This document shows, one piece after another, positions 23,929 through 33,229 of a stretch of DNA of 64,000 bases. The position numbers and the translations under genes are program-made. The first letter of the stretch is position 1. Each line of letters opens with the position of its first letter. The notes under the pieces were generated by a model that did not search any database, was not told the DNA's origin, and saw only the letters and a list, made by a program, of their open reading frames with translations. The stretch is from Malus domestica (Eukaryota; Streptophyta; Magnoliopsida; Rosales; Rosaceae). Location of the stretch: positions 35,171,001 to 35,235,000 of the forward strand of contig NC_091669.1 of NCBI RefSeq assembly GCF_042453785.1, given 5' to 3'.

Positions 23929-24523
23929 AGACATGTTTGGTACTCTACTTGAATTTAACTTTTTAAACTCAAAAACAATTTTCAAGTTTTAGGCCTTAAA
24001 AACTTGTTTGGTATGACTATTTTTAAAAACTGAACTCAAGACTAACTCAAAAATATAGTCTATTTTCTAAAAACATAAAAAATGAGTTTTTAAAGTTTTC
24101 AAATTTAAACTCTCTCATTTCTATCTCTCTCTCCTCCCCCTCTCCCTCCAGATCTATCTCTCTCTTTTCTTCTTTCTCTCTCCTCTTTTTTTTTACCTTT
24201 TTCGTCTCTTCTTCAATCCGCTCTCTTCATCCTTTCGGTTCTTTCTCTCACTCATCTTCCTCTCTATCTCGTCCGATCCTCTCTCTTCTTTCTCTTTCCT
24301 TCAATCATCTCTTCTTTTTTTTTCCTCATCTCTACTCTTTCTCCCTCTACCGCGACCCCCACTGTTTAAATCACTTTGTCTAGTTAAAGTCGTAAGATTT
24401 GAAATTTTTAAATCACATACCAATCAAGTTTTTAAATCTTAAATAAAATTGTTTTCAAAAAATGTTCTTAAAAAATGTTTTGAGAAATGATAAAAAATTT
24501 CAAATAGGATACCAAACAGGTCC
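23929..24523. mobile_element. Tourist/PIF-Harbinger-like MITE inside kinase exon
   Basis: Terminal inverted repeats of about 25 bp (AGACATGTTTGGTACTC left, GGACCTGTTTGGTATCC right) are flanked by TAA on both sides (23926-23928 and 24524-24526). The interior includes a CT-rich tract at 24115-24350. Removing it rejoins a kinase reading frame to a GTAAGT donor. Confidence 0.75.
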
Positions 24524-25599
24524 TAAGCCATCTGACCATATATCGACTGGACTCTGAGTATTTTCCAGTGTAACAGCAATTCAGGCGCCTTCCATTTGAT
24601 ACTGGCCATCACTTCGGGCGAGTAATTGCTTCCCTCAGGTCCAACCGTGAAGCCGCGACCACTGCCAAAATCGGCAATCTTGAGGGTCCGATTATTTTCG
24701 TCAAAAAGTATGTTTTCGGCTTCAAATCACGGTGAATGACGGAGGAGTGACAGTGGTCGACCCCACTCAGTATCAGGTAAAGAAAGTGAGGGATATCATC
24801 TTTCAAGAATCCAATTTCATTGACGACTTGATCGAGTGTCTTGTGGAAGTACTCGACCATGAGATACATGGTGGGTTTATCCCTTCCCCACCTCCATTAC
24901 GGGCACAGCATTGTCAAAACGCACGATGTGCGGGTGTGGATTGATCCTCCGCAAAAGAGTAACCTGGCGAATGATTTCAGGATGCAGCCCAACGATACCA
25001 TCCATGTCTGGTTCAATTTTCTCGATGGCAACCAAGTCCTCTGTGCCATTGACCTTGGCTTTAAAAACTATTCCGTAAGCTCCATCGCCGATGGTATCCC
25101 AATCATCGCTAGAGCCGTAAGCCTCCATTTTCGCACCTCCCAACTGCGAAGCGTTTCTGTCCGTCTCTCGCGCTCCCTTCCTTTTCGTTTTTTCTGTTCC
25201 CACAAAGTGAGCGCTCGCGGTTTGGCACTCAATTGGGCTTCCCTGAAATTATATGCTTATTCGGCATTCGGCCCACCTCTCATAGGCTCTCTCAATTCAA
25301 ACGACCATCAAGGGCACATTGTAATCCGAATGCAACATCATCATGTTCCACCAATTAATGATTTTTTTGAAGTTGAAGTGTTTATCAATTAAACCCTTTT
25401 TTTGTTTGTTTAGTGGAGTACTTATTTTATGATTGTAATGTTCAATTGTGGATTATCTTTTTCCCACTTCATTGAATAGTTAAACTCTTAATAAGTAATT
25501 TAATGAATTGATTGTTATTTGTGAAACTTAAAATCAAGTTATCTATCTTCTCAAATCTCTAGATTTTCTTTTCTTCATTTCTCTCCAATTTCTAAGTAA

Positions 25600-26233
25600 A
25601 AAATAACTAAACCTGAACCGGATCAAAATCGAAATAAATCGAGCCAAATTACCAATATTCATTACCGTCCCTAAACCTGGTGGGTATGGTTATTGATAAC
25701 CGTTAATCATATTCATAACCGTAAATTAATCATTATCAAGTATTATCAATAATCATACCCACAGGGTAACGAATTTCGTTTAATGGTTATATCCATCTTC
25801 GTTAATACCAAAAATATATTTGTTCAGTTGACACATTATAATATGATAAATACTAATTTCGTCACTACAATATAATAAATACATTGATGATGATGTCTTA
25901 TGTTTGAATTATCCTATAAGCACCATTGAATTCTCATTGCTTTTGATTCAGAACTTTTGAACTTTCTCACAAAATGCAACTTTCGTAGTTCTCAAGGTAA
26001 TGAGTTTCAGTGAATACATATACATATAGTAACATAACATGTATTATTCGGGTCAAATTCGGGGATGGATATGAATTGGAGACCCCTATAATAACCATAT
26101 CCAAAACCAAAACCGAATAATATTTCCGGTTTTTCCCCATATCCGAAATATAACCGAATTTTCATCCCCAAATCCGTTCCATTTGGACACTTATCCATGG
26201 TTATCAAATTTAACGGTTTGAATTGCCATCCTT
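25600..26233 (-). mobile_element. hAT-like non-autonomous element remnant
   Basis: Rich in GGTTATNNNTAACCG-like words. The right edge read on the minus strand, TAAGGATGGCAATTCAAACCG, resembles the terminus of a common class of plant hAT non-autonomous elements. The left end and target duplication were not resolved. The ORF at 26007-26207 lies within it and is incidental. Confidence 0.4.
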
Positions 26234-26346
26234 AGGCCAATCTAAAGGTAAAACACATGGCTCTCCTTGCAGTTGCCCTCGGAGTTCATTTTCTATCATA
26301 CGGTCCTCACAAAACGGGCACCGCATGTTAAAGCCACTGATCCTCT

Positions 26347-26529
26347 ATGGAAGCAATTCACCAATCCCTTTGCAAACTCTCTGTGGAAGCAATTGAAGCA
26401 GCTATTCGCATTGCAGATGATGATGTAATTGGATGCTTAGCTGAAAACATTAGGGAGGTGATGCAATGGACATTTTTTCCCCTTTGGGTTCCCAGATTTT
26501 CTCTGATGATAGTGCTTGAAACATAGGAA
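26347..26529 (+). other. Unrecognised short ORF
   Basis: A 60-codon frame starting at the ATG at 26347 reads an alpha-helical-looking segment (VEAIEAAIRIADDDVIGC). No family recognised. It may be a captured or decayed exon; no splice context was confirmed. Confidence 0.2.
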
Positions 26530-27751
26530 GTGGTGGGAAGGCAGCACGACTTCATACAGTGTTTACAGACATTGCCATAGCTCTATACAGACTTCATACA
26601 AACTATCCAAGCACATTATAAATAACTTGAAGGTTAAGCCTGGCTTGCTGATTCTCTTCACTACCACCAATAAACAAATAACTTGCTTGAGTGAGATTTT
26701 CTGATAGAAGTCGAAAAACTTACGGCAAGAGGAAGAAGAGCAACAACTCGAACAATTTATGCAGTAAACTGCTGTTGAAACAATAGTCCATGCATTGATC
26801 GTCTACCATGCCACAATTTCCTCTACCTTGTAATGCAAATTTTAGCTAATGAAAGCTAGAGGAAGCTCGGTGAACTTATGAACTACAACCAACATATTAT
26901 ACACTTGTAAAACAAGAGTCCAACGCATACAACATATACTTGGTGTAATTGACTCCATGTTACGTCTAGAAACGCAGTGCGCAAAAGAACACATGAGCAC
27001 CTTCTCTTTAGCCTATATATTGCCAATTGAACTTTTCTCAGCGGAAATAAACATGGTCTCAGATGCATGAGCATGATTGATAAACTTCATTCCCCAGCCA
27101 AAACTGCTATGCATCACCAAAGAAATTGGGGGTCTGCAGATCGAAAACCCCCCAGTGTAATTTGAATCTCTCATTGGGTGATCAGCCCAACTGAAGATAA
27201 CTAATTTCCATTGTTGAGTATATAATTCAAATAAGTTTCAACATTTATTTCCCAACCTCCCCATATCATATTACATAAAGCAATAAACAATGGCTTTGTA
27301 CAATCCAATTTCTCACAGCCACCTGGGTTCTGATAAAGAAAATTAGAAATGTATGGCAATAGTATCCTCCTATTATCCGATAGAATAATGCAAGAATCGA
27401 CACTAGACATCCAAACTTATACAGAACTAGCAAGAAGGGGCTTACACAGAAGATGCATGTATATGAGGGCATTAACTTTCCATGGAAGAGAAGCACAAAG
27501 CAAGAATTAAAACACACAAACTGTAAGCAAGGAATTCATAAATCAAAGGAACACTCTTCACAAAGTACCAAGTTTCAATTAAAGATGGAAACTGAAATGT
27601 AATTCTGAAATCTGAATCTAGCTGCATAACCGAAATATAATTCTGATATCCATGTTATTCAGAAAGAATATACCTCAATTTTGCATAAGTAAAGAAACTC
27701 ATGTCCTGTCAAAAGCAGGTACTGGAGGAGCTTAGCTCACTTCACTATATA
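26530..27751. other. Intergenic / 3' flank of the phosphatase gene
   Basis: No credible coding region. It contains the likely 3' untranslated region of the phosphatase gene transcribed toward it, and a G/C stem (GGGGGT ... ACCCCC) at about 27128-27154. Confidence 0.35.
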
Positions 27752-28876
27752 TCAACTGCCAAGTGGGGATCCATCCAAGATGAGCTCTTCCAATTCATCA
27801 ATGATAGCATCATAACAGAAACGATATTGCTCCGGTTTCTGGACCATTCCATCTCGCTGAGACCTGAATGTGGTTATTGTTTTTACTAAATCTAAAGCAG
27901 ACATGTCCCCCGAAAGAATTCTCTGCAGTGTATCATGAATGGTGCAGTACGTTCCAGTTCTCCCAACACCTGCACTGCAGTGCACCACAATTGGGCCGCA
28001 GTCGGGTATGGCGAGTGCTTCCTGATACATTACTCGTTTCAAAATTCCACGAACCGCAAACGTGTCTTCGGGAACTCCATGGTCGGGCCATTGAGGATAC
28101 TGAATGTGCAAAACAGACATGGGTGGTGAAGGTTCCTCCGAGTCCGAGTCTGATGACTGTTCCTTATTATTATTCTTCTTCACCTCCAAAAGGCGCAATA
28201 CTAGTGAATCCGAATTACCATCTCCAAATTCACCAACTCCTCTTATCCACTTAGTGGCTACACATATATTCCCAAATTCTCTACTACTAACGCCGTCCTT
28301 GTCATTGGCCTGAAAATAATCTCCACATTTGTTATCATCCAAGTCAGTAAGCATGACAATTACAGAGCAACGGTACTGGATGACCATCTCCCAGAAAGCT
28401 TCAAAGGTGTGTGAAAGTGGACCTTGTGTTGCAATAAAACAAGAAGAGGAAGATGGTGTTGTGATGAAGCTGGCGTTGATATAGTCCCCTGCCCCTGCCG
28501 CACAAGATTTAAGAACAACCCTATTTTCATCGAACGCTACGTATTCATCATACCGGTTTTTGCAGAAATTGAGAGTGTTGAGAGCCACAGTGCAACGCTT
28601 GTCCGCCTCGGATTGTGTTATATAAATGGCATCTAACTGATCCCACTCTCGGTTGATCTGTTCGGGCATCCGGAGCTTGTCTTTGAAGAATTTGAGAGCA
28701 AAGGCACAGTTTTCGTGCTGTTGGGGGGTAAGGGCAACTCTGGTCGAACAAGTACTGGCCAACAAGTCCTCCAAGGAAGGGATGGTGGCCAGTGTCATGG
28801 ATTTTGGCCGTTTGGTGTCCTTCTCCTCCGGCATCTCCCTCCTCCTCCTCTTGGTCTCCTCCTCCGGGTCCTGCAT
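27752..28876 (-). CDS. Protein tyrosine phosphatase, PTP1-like
   Basis: An intact 374-codon single-exon ORF encoding a classical cytosolic tyrosine-specific phosphatase. It hydrolyses phosphotyrosine, including on MAP kinases in plants. Visible motifs: the pTyr loop KNRYD (residues 106-110), GDYINASF (about 130), the WPD loop with general acid Asp265, the P-loop HCSAGVGRTG with nucleophile Cys300 and Arg306, and Q-loop QKPEQ (346-350). A Ser/Asp/Glu-rich insert lies at about 236-250. The length is slightly above the ~340 residues I recall for Arabidopsis PTP1. The ATG at 28876 opens a charged N-terminus typical of the family; a second in-frame ATG follows 14 codons on. All catalytic residues are present. 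There are no introns, so a retrocopy origin should be considered. A broken boron-transporter copy lies directly upstream. Confidence 0.9.
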   Translation of the reverse strand: MQDPEEETKRRRREMPEEKDTKRPKSMTLATIPSLEDLLASTCSTRVALTPQQHENCAFALKFFKDKLRMPEQINREWDQLDAIYITQSEADKRCTVALNTLNFCKNRYDEYVAFDENRVVLKSCAAGAGDYINASFITTPSSSSCFIATQGPLSHTFEAFWEMVIQYRCSVIVMLTDLDDNKCGDYFQANDKDGVSSREFGNICVATKWIRGVGEFGDGNSDSLVLRLLEVKKNNNKEQSSDSDSEEPSPPMSVLHIQYPQWPDHGVPEDTFAVRGILKRVMYQEALAIPDCGPIVVHCSAGVGRTGTYCTIHDTLQRILSGDMSALDLVKTITTFRSQRDGMVQKPEQYRFCYDAIIDELEELILDGSPLGS

Positions 28877-29010
28877 CTTTCGATAACTGAAGAGGACAAA
28901 CAGCCCAGATCACAGCTTAGGGTTTTCGTTTTGCAGTAAAATTTGAATTGTGAATGAATTTCAGGCTTCTGGACTAGAAAAAAAACACTACAAGCCCACT
29001 AGCCCAGCCC

Positions 29011-29720
29011 AAAAAGGAACACTACTAGTCAGAATGTAGTACTCAGTCTGGTGCAAAGCTTCTTATTAGCCAACCTGCGACACCAAGAGGTGCCATAGAT
29101 AGCACCATGACCCTGCTTTCCTGCTTTTTAATGCAGTGAGAAAGAAGGCCAAATGACAACACAAAGCAAACATTCCATATGCAAACCTCTATGAAGGTGT
29201 AAACTCTAGTAAACTAGTATCTTCTCTTTCTGGTAAGCCAAACTCCTCCACAAGTCCCTACAAAATCAGACCACCAAAATTGCCCCTCTTCAAATTTTCA
29301 TTTTTCATGTTTGTGAGATTGGAGTGTCAATGGCACCGGTAGTCAGTAGACCTGTTTGATAACTATTTTGTTTTTAGTTTTGAGTTTTTGGTTTGAAACA
29401 AAGAGAGAATATAAGGAAGAAGGGATGGGATGAATAAGGATTGAAGGAGGGTGGTGGGAAGAATGTGAAACAAGTGTATCTAGAATGGAACCCAACATGA
29501 AGCAAAAACTCTAAGAATAGAAGGAATTCGAAGTATGTGTTCTTTTTCTCAAATGACAAACAATATTCTATTTTAATTTAAACTAAAAAAAAGGAGAAAG
29601 TTTGAATCTGGTTGAAAAAGAATGTCCATCCCCTAACCTAAAGTCAATTCACTACTAATTAGTTCAATACAAAATTCACATGCCAAACAATACCTATTAT
29701 AAAAAGAGTATAATTTTTTT
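29011..29720 (-). pseudogene. Partial broken copy of the BOR gene (exons 5-6 region)
   Basis: Aligns with 39950-40750 of the boron transporter: the exon 6 edge (CAAAGCTTCTTA), the exon 5 body (CTGCTTTCCTGCTTTTTAATG and following), then intron 4 including the AAAGAGAGAATA..AAGGAAGAAGGGA stretch. It then jumps to sequence matching 41936-41965 (CACATGCC..CAATACCTATTAT). Part of exon 6, nearly all of intron 5 and about 1.2 kb of the source are missing. It is a genomic, not mRNA-derived, fragment and non-coding. Confidence 0.8.
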
Positions 29721-29805
29721 TTCTAGGAAAATAAATTTTATTAAGATAAAAAGAATCCCAAGAACAAGGAAAGCATACAGCCAAAACAGTATAATATTAA
29801 TCTTC
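29718..29805 (-). mobile_element. LINE-like 3' end, copy 1
   Basis: On the minus strand a short AT-rich tail ends in about nine A's (plus-strand T run at 29717-29725), preceded by TTAATAAAATTTATTTTCC. This resembles the 3' ends of plant LINE-type retroposons. Weak evidence because so little remains. Confidence 0.3.
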
Positions 29806-30085
29806 TTTTTTTTTTTTTTTTTAATAGGTAAATTCATTACCAACATGAAGATATTACACACAAACAAAACACATAAAGAGGTACATAAACACACCAATTA
29901 CAAAGACCAACGTGGATCTCAAAACAAACAAGCCCAAGTACAGTTTGTAGCCCAGCATACACAACCCACAAAACAGAACCCCAAAAACCACCGACCCTAG
30001 CCATAGCAGGGCTAGCGGCTACGCAGGAACACGGAAGAGAAATCTGAAACTCACACTATGGTGAGAAGGACTCTCACTGGTGGGC
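29805..30085 (-). mobile_element. LINE-like 3' UTR with poly(A), directly downstream of the viral ORF
   Basis: The plus strand has a run of 18 T's (about 29805-29822) followed by AATAGGTAAATTCATTACC, so the minus strand ends ..GAATTTACCTATT then poly(A). The roughly 260 bases between the viral-type stop codon and this poly(A) look like a plant LINE 3' end. No second target-site copy was found beyond the viral ORF. Confidence 0.45.
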
Positions 30086-31255
30086 TTATTTTTCTATTTC
30101 ATTCTTGGTAACGATATAATTGTAGATGTTGATTGCTTCGGCCTTGAACGTGTCCTTGGCCCCTTGCCCGATGTTTGCTATCACTGCAATTTGGGTTGGG
30201 TCTCCGGTTCCTGCACTTCCACATTGTTGACAAAGGTATGCTAAGATACAGACTAGATGGGCACAATTCTTCGATTGTAGATTACCGAACATTTGACTGT
30301 CAAACAGTCTTGCATACTGGAACGTCCGTCTCTTTTTGTCTTCTTCCTCCGACCCTATATATGATTCAATTATAATTCTTAGCTCGTCAAGAATACTCTT
30401 TTTATGCATGGATGTATGTGTATGTAAGGCTTTCATCAAATCAGTCGGTTGACACTGAAGACCTGTTACAGCTCTGCAGAACAAATCGACAACGTGCATT
30501 CCAGTGTATGCAAGATGCCCTGCAAAGAGCATTGTAACCATCCCTCGACCCTCTTCAAGGTCTCCTATGGAGTACAGAATGGATCCCAGGGTGTCCCTGA
30601 ATATGGTCTTACGTTCCCATAAAAGAGACAGTGTTCCAACATGACTGGCGATGACATTGAGGTCTTTCAATGGCCACGGTTCCTTAGTATAGTTAGTGTA
30701 CGCTCTCTGTATATGATACTTGGCTTTGTCCCAAGAGTATGCAGGTTTTCTGAACAATTTTAACAGAGAGGCAGCTAGAAAACATCCAACTCTGACACAC
30801 TCATTTAGGGAATAACTGTTTCCCCCTGCTGCAGAAAGCTTGATGGGGGTTGTCCCTCGGGGTGATACAACTCCGTGAGAAAGGGCCTCAACATCTATCC
30901 CTTGATTACTTGGGCTCTTTTCCGGAAAGATGCGCCTACTGTTGTCAGATGCGGACCTCATGTTCCACACAAGTATAAGTATATATCCAGCAATCCTCTC
31001 TGTCATTCCCGTCGTCAGTCCCTTCAGCATCTCATTGATCATCTTGAGAAGCACTTCATTTTCTAGCACCTTGAGGTGAATTCCGTCTCCTGCAAGGCAC
31101 TTTGCATCGACCCAATCCGTTTTGGTTTCTACTCGGAAAGTTATGTGTTCTAATCCTTTCAACATCTCTCGCAAACGCAAATCCATTTGTTGAAGCTGTA
31201 GAAGACAAGACGTGTTGTATAAGGACCTATAACTCCATGTTATCATAAAAACCAA
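30086..31255 (-). CDS. Endogenous viral element: rhabdovirus/varicosavirus nucleoprotein-like ORF
   Basis: An uninterrupted 389-codon frame resembling the nucleoprotein of plant negative-strand RNA viruses, which coats viral RNA. The basis is overall layout and short conserved-looking segments in the C-terminal half: LAYTGMHVVDLF (about residue 250) followed by RTFQYARLFDSQMFGNLQ (about 311-328) and a hydrophobic helix. The length fits the ~370-450 residues of such proteins. Neighbouring transposon genes carry many stops, but this frame has none. A possible host splice acceptor (TTCTACAG) lies just before an in-frame ATG at 31186 (codon 24), so the expressed protein may be 366 residues. No other viral gene is visible, so this is a single-gene integration and not a virus genome. 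The host role is unknown; identification is from memory of the family. Confidence 0.75.
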   Translation of the reverse strand: MVFMITWSYRSLYNTSCLLQLQQMDLRLREMLKGLEHITFRVETKTDWVDAKCLAGDGIHLKVLENEVLLKMINEMLKGLTTGMTERIAGYILILVWNMRSASDNSRRIFPEKSPSNQGIDVEALSHGVVSPRGTTPIKLSAAGGNSYSLNECVRVGCFLAASLLKLFRKPAYSWDKAKYHIQRAYTNYTKEPWPLKDLNVIASHVGTLSLLWERKTIFRDTLGSILYSIGDLEEGRGMVTMLFAGHLAYTGMHVVDLFCRAVTGLQCQPTDLMKALHTHTSMHKKSILDELRIIIESYIGSEEEDKKRRTFQYARLFDSQMFGNLQSKNCAHLVCILAYLCQQCGSAGTGDPTQIAVIANIGQGAKDTFKAEAINIYNYIVTKNEIEK

Positions 31256-31492
31256 ACTTCAAAAAATTCACAATTCAAGCTTCAATGTAAATGACTAGTC
31301 CACTGCCGAAATAAAAGAGAAAACTAAGTATTCCACTTTCGAATTTTAAAACACTAAAACAAGTATTCAGAGGGAGATGGCTCGCAACACTCAAGTGAGA
31401 CTAACCATAGGAGCCACTTCCAGACCACACATATTTGTCCAATCATAACCAATTTGAACAGATAAATACAAAACAGACATGTGAGACTAACC

Positions 31493-31624
31493 TTTTGGAA
31501 TCCAGGTGGGGATCTGGTCTGTGCTGTCGAGACTCGAAACGGCAAGAAGAACCTCGCGGGTCGCTGGTCGCCGCTGGGAAGGAGATACTGAGAGTGATCG
31601 AAGACCGAGAGAGAGAGAGAGAGA
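31493..31624 (-). promoter_or_regulatory. Candidate untranslated leader exon for the viral-type ORF
   Basis: Read on the minus strand this segment has a CT-microsatellite leader (TCTCTCTCTCTC) and ends CCAAAAG before GTTAGTCTC, a plausible donor. With the acceptor TTCTACAG at about 31201-31208 it would define an intron of about 285 bp joining a non-coding exon to the ORF. Splicing is predicted only. Confidence 0.35.
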
Positions 31625-31848
31625 TGAATACGCAGAGGCTGTTACTGTTTTTTATGAGTTGTTGTCATTTATCGTATAGTTCATTAGTTCATTCTCCTTT
31701 AAACAAACTCTTAAGGGATTTGTATGTTTTTAAAGATGAATACGCAGAGGCTGTTACTGTTTTTTATGAGTTGTCATTTGTCGTATAGTTCATTAGTTCA
31801 TTCTCCTTTAAACAGACTCTTTATGCAAAGGGATTTGTATGTTTTTAA
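31624..31848. repeat. Tandem ~112-bp duplication upstream of the viral-type ORF
   Basis: GATGAATACGCAGAGGCTG and about 110 following bases occur at 31624 and again at about 31735, differing by a 3-bp deletion, a few substitutions and a short insertion. It lies in the putative promoter of the viral-type ORF. Confidence 0.85.
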
Positions 31849-32094
31849 ATAAGAATTATACGTGGGGCTCACTTTACATCGAATTTTAACGATCCGAATT
31901 GTTTATTTTGTAAGTCTCGTTTTATAGGTCATTTTTACAAAAATTCAATTCAATTCGAAACTATTTGCTTATTTAATTATCAAGATAAAATTTCATTGTT
32001 TCTTATATAATAAATTATTCGTTAATTTTTTTGAACTCAATGAAATGTCTTAAACATTTCAGATTTGGCTAATACTTTATAAGGATGATCTATG

Positions 32095-32230
32095 AGGTGC
32101 AAGGGATCCCTTCTCTTAAAGGTTTCCTCCTTTGAATATGAGGAGGGATCCCTTCTCTTAAAGGTTTCCTCCTTTGAATATGAGGATTCTCTCCGGATCC
32201 ACTTTGTGGGGATCCTAGGGATCTCCACAT
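32095..32230. repeat. 43-bp tandem duplication within a MITE-like segment
   Basis: GGATCCCTTCTCTTAAAGG and its continuation occur at 32104 and 32147. The following CTCTCCGGATCC and GGGGATCCTAGGGATC form short palindromes typical of a small TIR element; the ends are unresolved. Confidence 0.5.
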
Positions 32231-32679
32231 CCTAATCGTTCATTGTATATCATGCTGTCAGTTTTCGTCAGGTACTATTTGTATTTAATTTTAAATAAAA
32301 AAAATCAAATAATTTATAATCGCACGATGTACTATAAATGATTAAGATGTAAGAATTCCTAAGATTTTCATAATTTGGACCCAGATGAGATCCAAATCCC
32401 TCATTTGAATCCTTTCCTACCTTTTGTTTCCCATACCCATTACTGACTAACAAGATGCTAATATACAAATGATGATCGAAAATGGCCCAAGATTCTTCAA
32501 GTAAACTATCTTGAAATGCGAGACTGATAATCAATATTTATACTATATATTTTGTCTTTTTATATTTGTTTTCTTGTCTAATTTAGGTGGAAGTTTTAAG
32601 TATTTGTGATACTTTTGTCATATTTTCCAGGTGCAAAGGAACGAGTTTGGTGTGTTTCCAGACCAGCTTTCGACTAAAA

Positions 32680-32846
32680 GGATTTGGATCCTTTCCTGAG
32701 CTTAGGAAGCTGAGCCTTCTGAGCAACTCATACGATTACAAATAGAAAATTCCTCTAAAAGTTATAATAATTGTGATTATTGGATCAAAATCTAACGGTC
32801 CGTGTGATTTGTTCAGAATACTTAGCCTCCTAGGCTATCCAAATCC
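32680..32846. mobile_element. Small MITE (GGATTTGGAT family)
   Basis: A 167-bp segment with inverted ends: GGATTTGGATCCTTTCCTG on the left and, reverse complemented, GGATTTGGATAGCCTAGG on the right. The centre (TTATAATAATTG..TTGGATCAAAATCTAACGG) resembles that of the MITE at 45097. The target duplication is not clear. Confidence 0.55.
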
Positions 32847-33229
32847 GGGAGCATGTGATGATGAGGGAACATATTGATTATGTTTGTAGAAAAAGAAAGG
32901 CTAGATTCCTTTACTTTTGTCATTTTCAAAGGCAAAGGAATTTGTTTTCGGGGATGGAACGATTCTTTGAAAAAAGAGGAGAAGGAGGGCCGTTAATTTG
33001 GGACATCATGGTGACAAATGATGTGGGATTGGAAAGAAAAGAAAAGGCTAAGTTTTCTTTGAAGAGAAGAAAAGAATGCTCCTTTTTTTTAGAAGATCGG
33101 TATATAAGTTATTACATCACATATTATTATACAAATAATAGGATTTGTATTAAAAAATTAATAACTTAAAAAATAAAATTTTCTACCATTTAGATAAAAA
33201 CACGTGGTTTACCATCCGTGTTCCCATAT

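Larger units (their letters stand above)
21467..25203 (-). pseudogene. Cyclin-dependent-kinase-like gene, pseudogene
   Basis: Exon-like blocks on the minus strand: 25203-24877 (glycine loop IGDGAYGIVF; the beta-3 lysine position reads VAIEK instead of VAIKK), 24869 to about 24527 (HRDLKP, and DFG one frame away), 23919-23928 (exon tail before a GTAAGT donor), a weak block near 23610-23660, about 23325-23248 (SLDSDGLDLVS), and a last exon from about 21636 (after TGCAG) with a KRITAKKALDHAYFK C-lobe motif. Breaks: a one-base shift near 24873, a missing base just after HRDLKP, a further shift near 24560, and a MITE inserted in coding sequence at 23929-24523. Homology to CDK-type kinases is clear; the subfamily is not. 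The altered lysine and shifts argue against activity. Confidence 0.75.

Noticed and set aside
24841-25392. 183-codon plus-strand ORF
   Set aside because: Antisense shadow of the kinase N-lobe exon on the minus strand.
27128-27154. G/C stem as a terminator
   Set aside because: Rho-independent terminators do not apply to nuclear RNA polymerase II genes; kept only as a note.
28548-28913. 121-codon alternative frame at the phosphatase 5' end
   Set aside because: Out of frame with the catalytic domain, low complexity, and overlaps the intact PTP frame.
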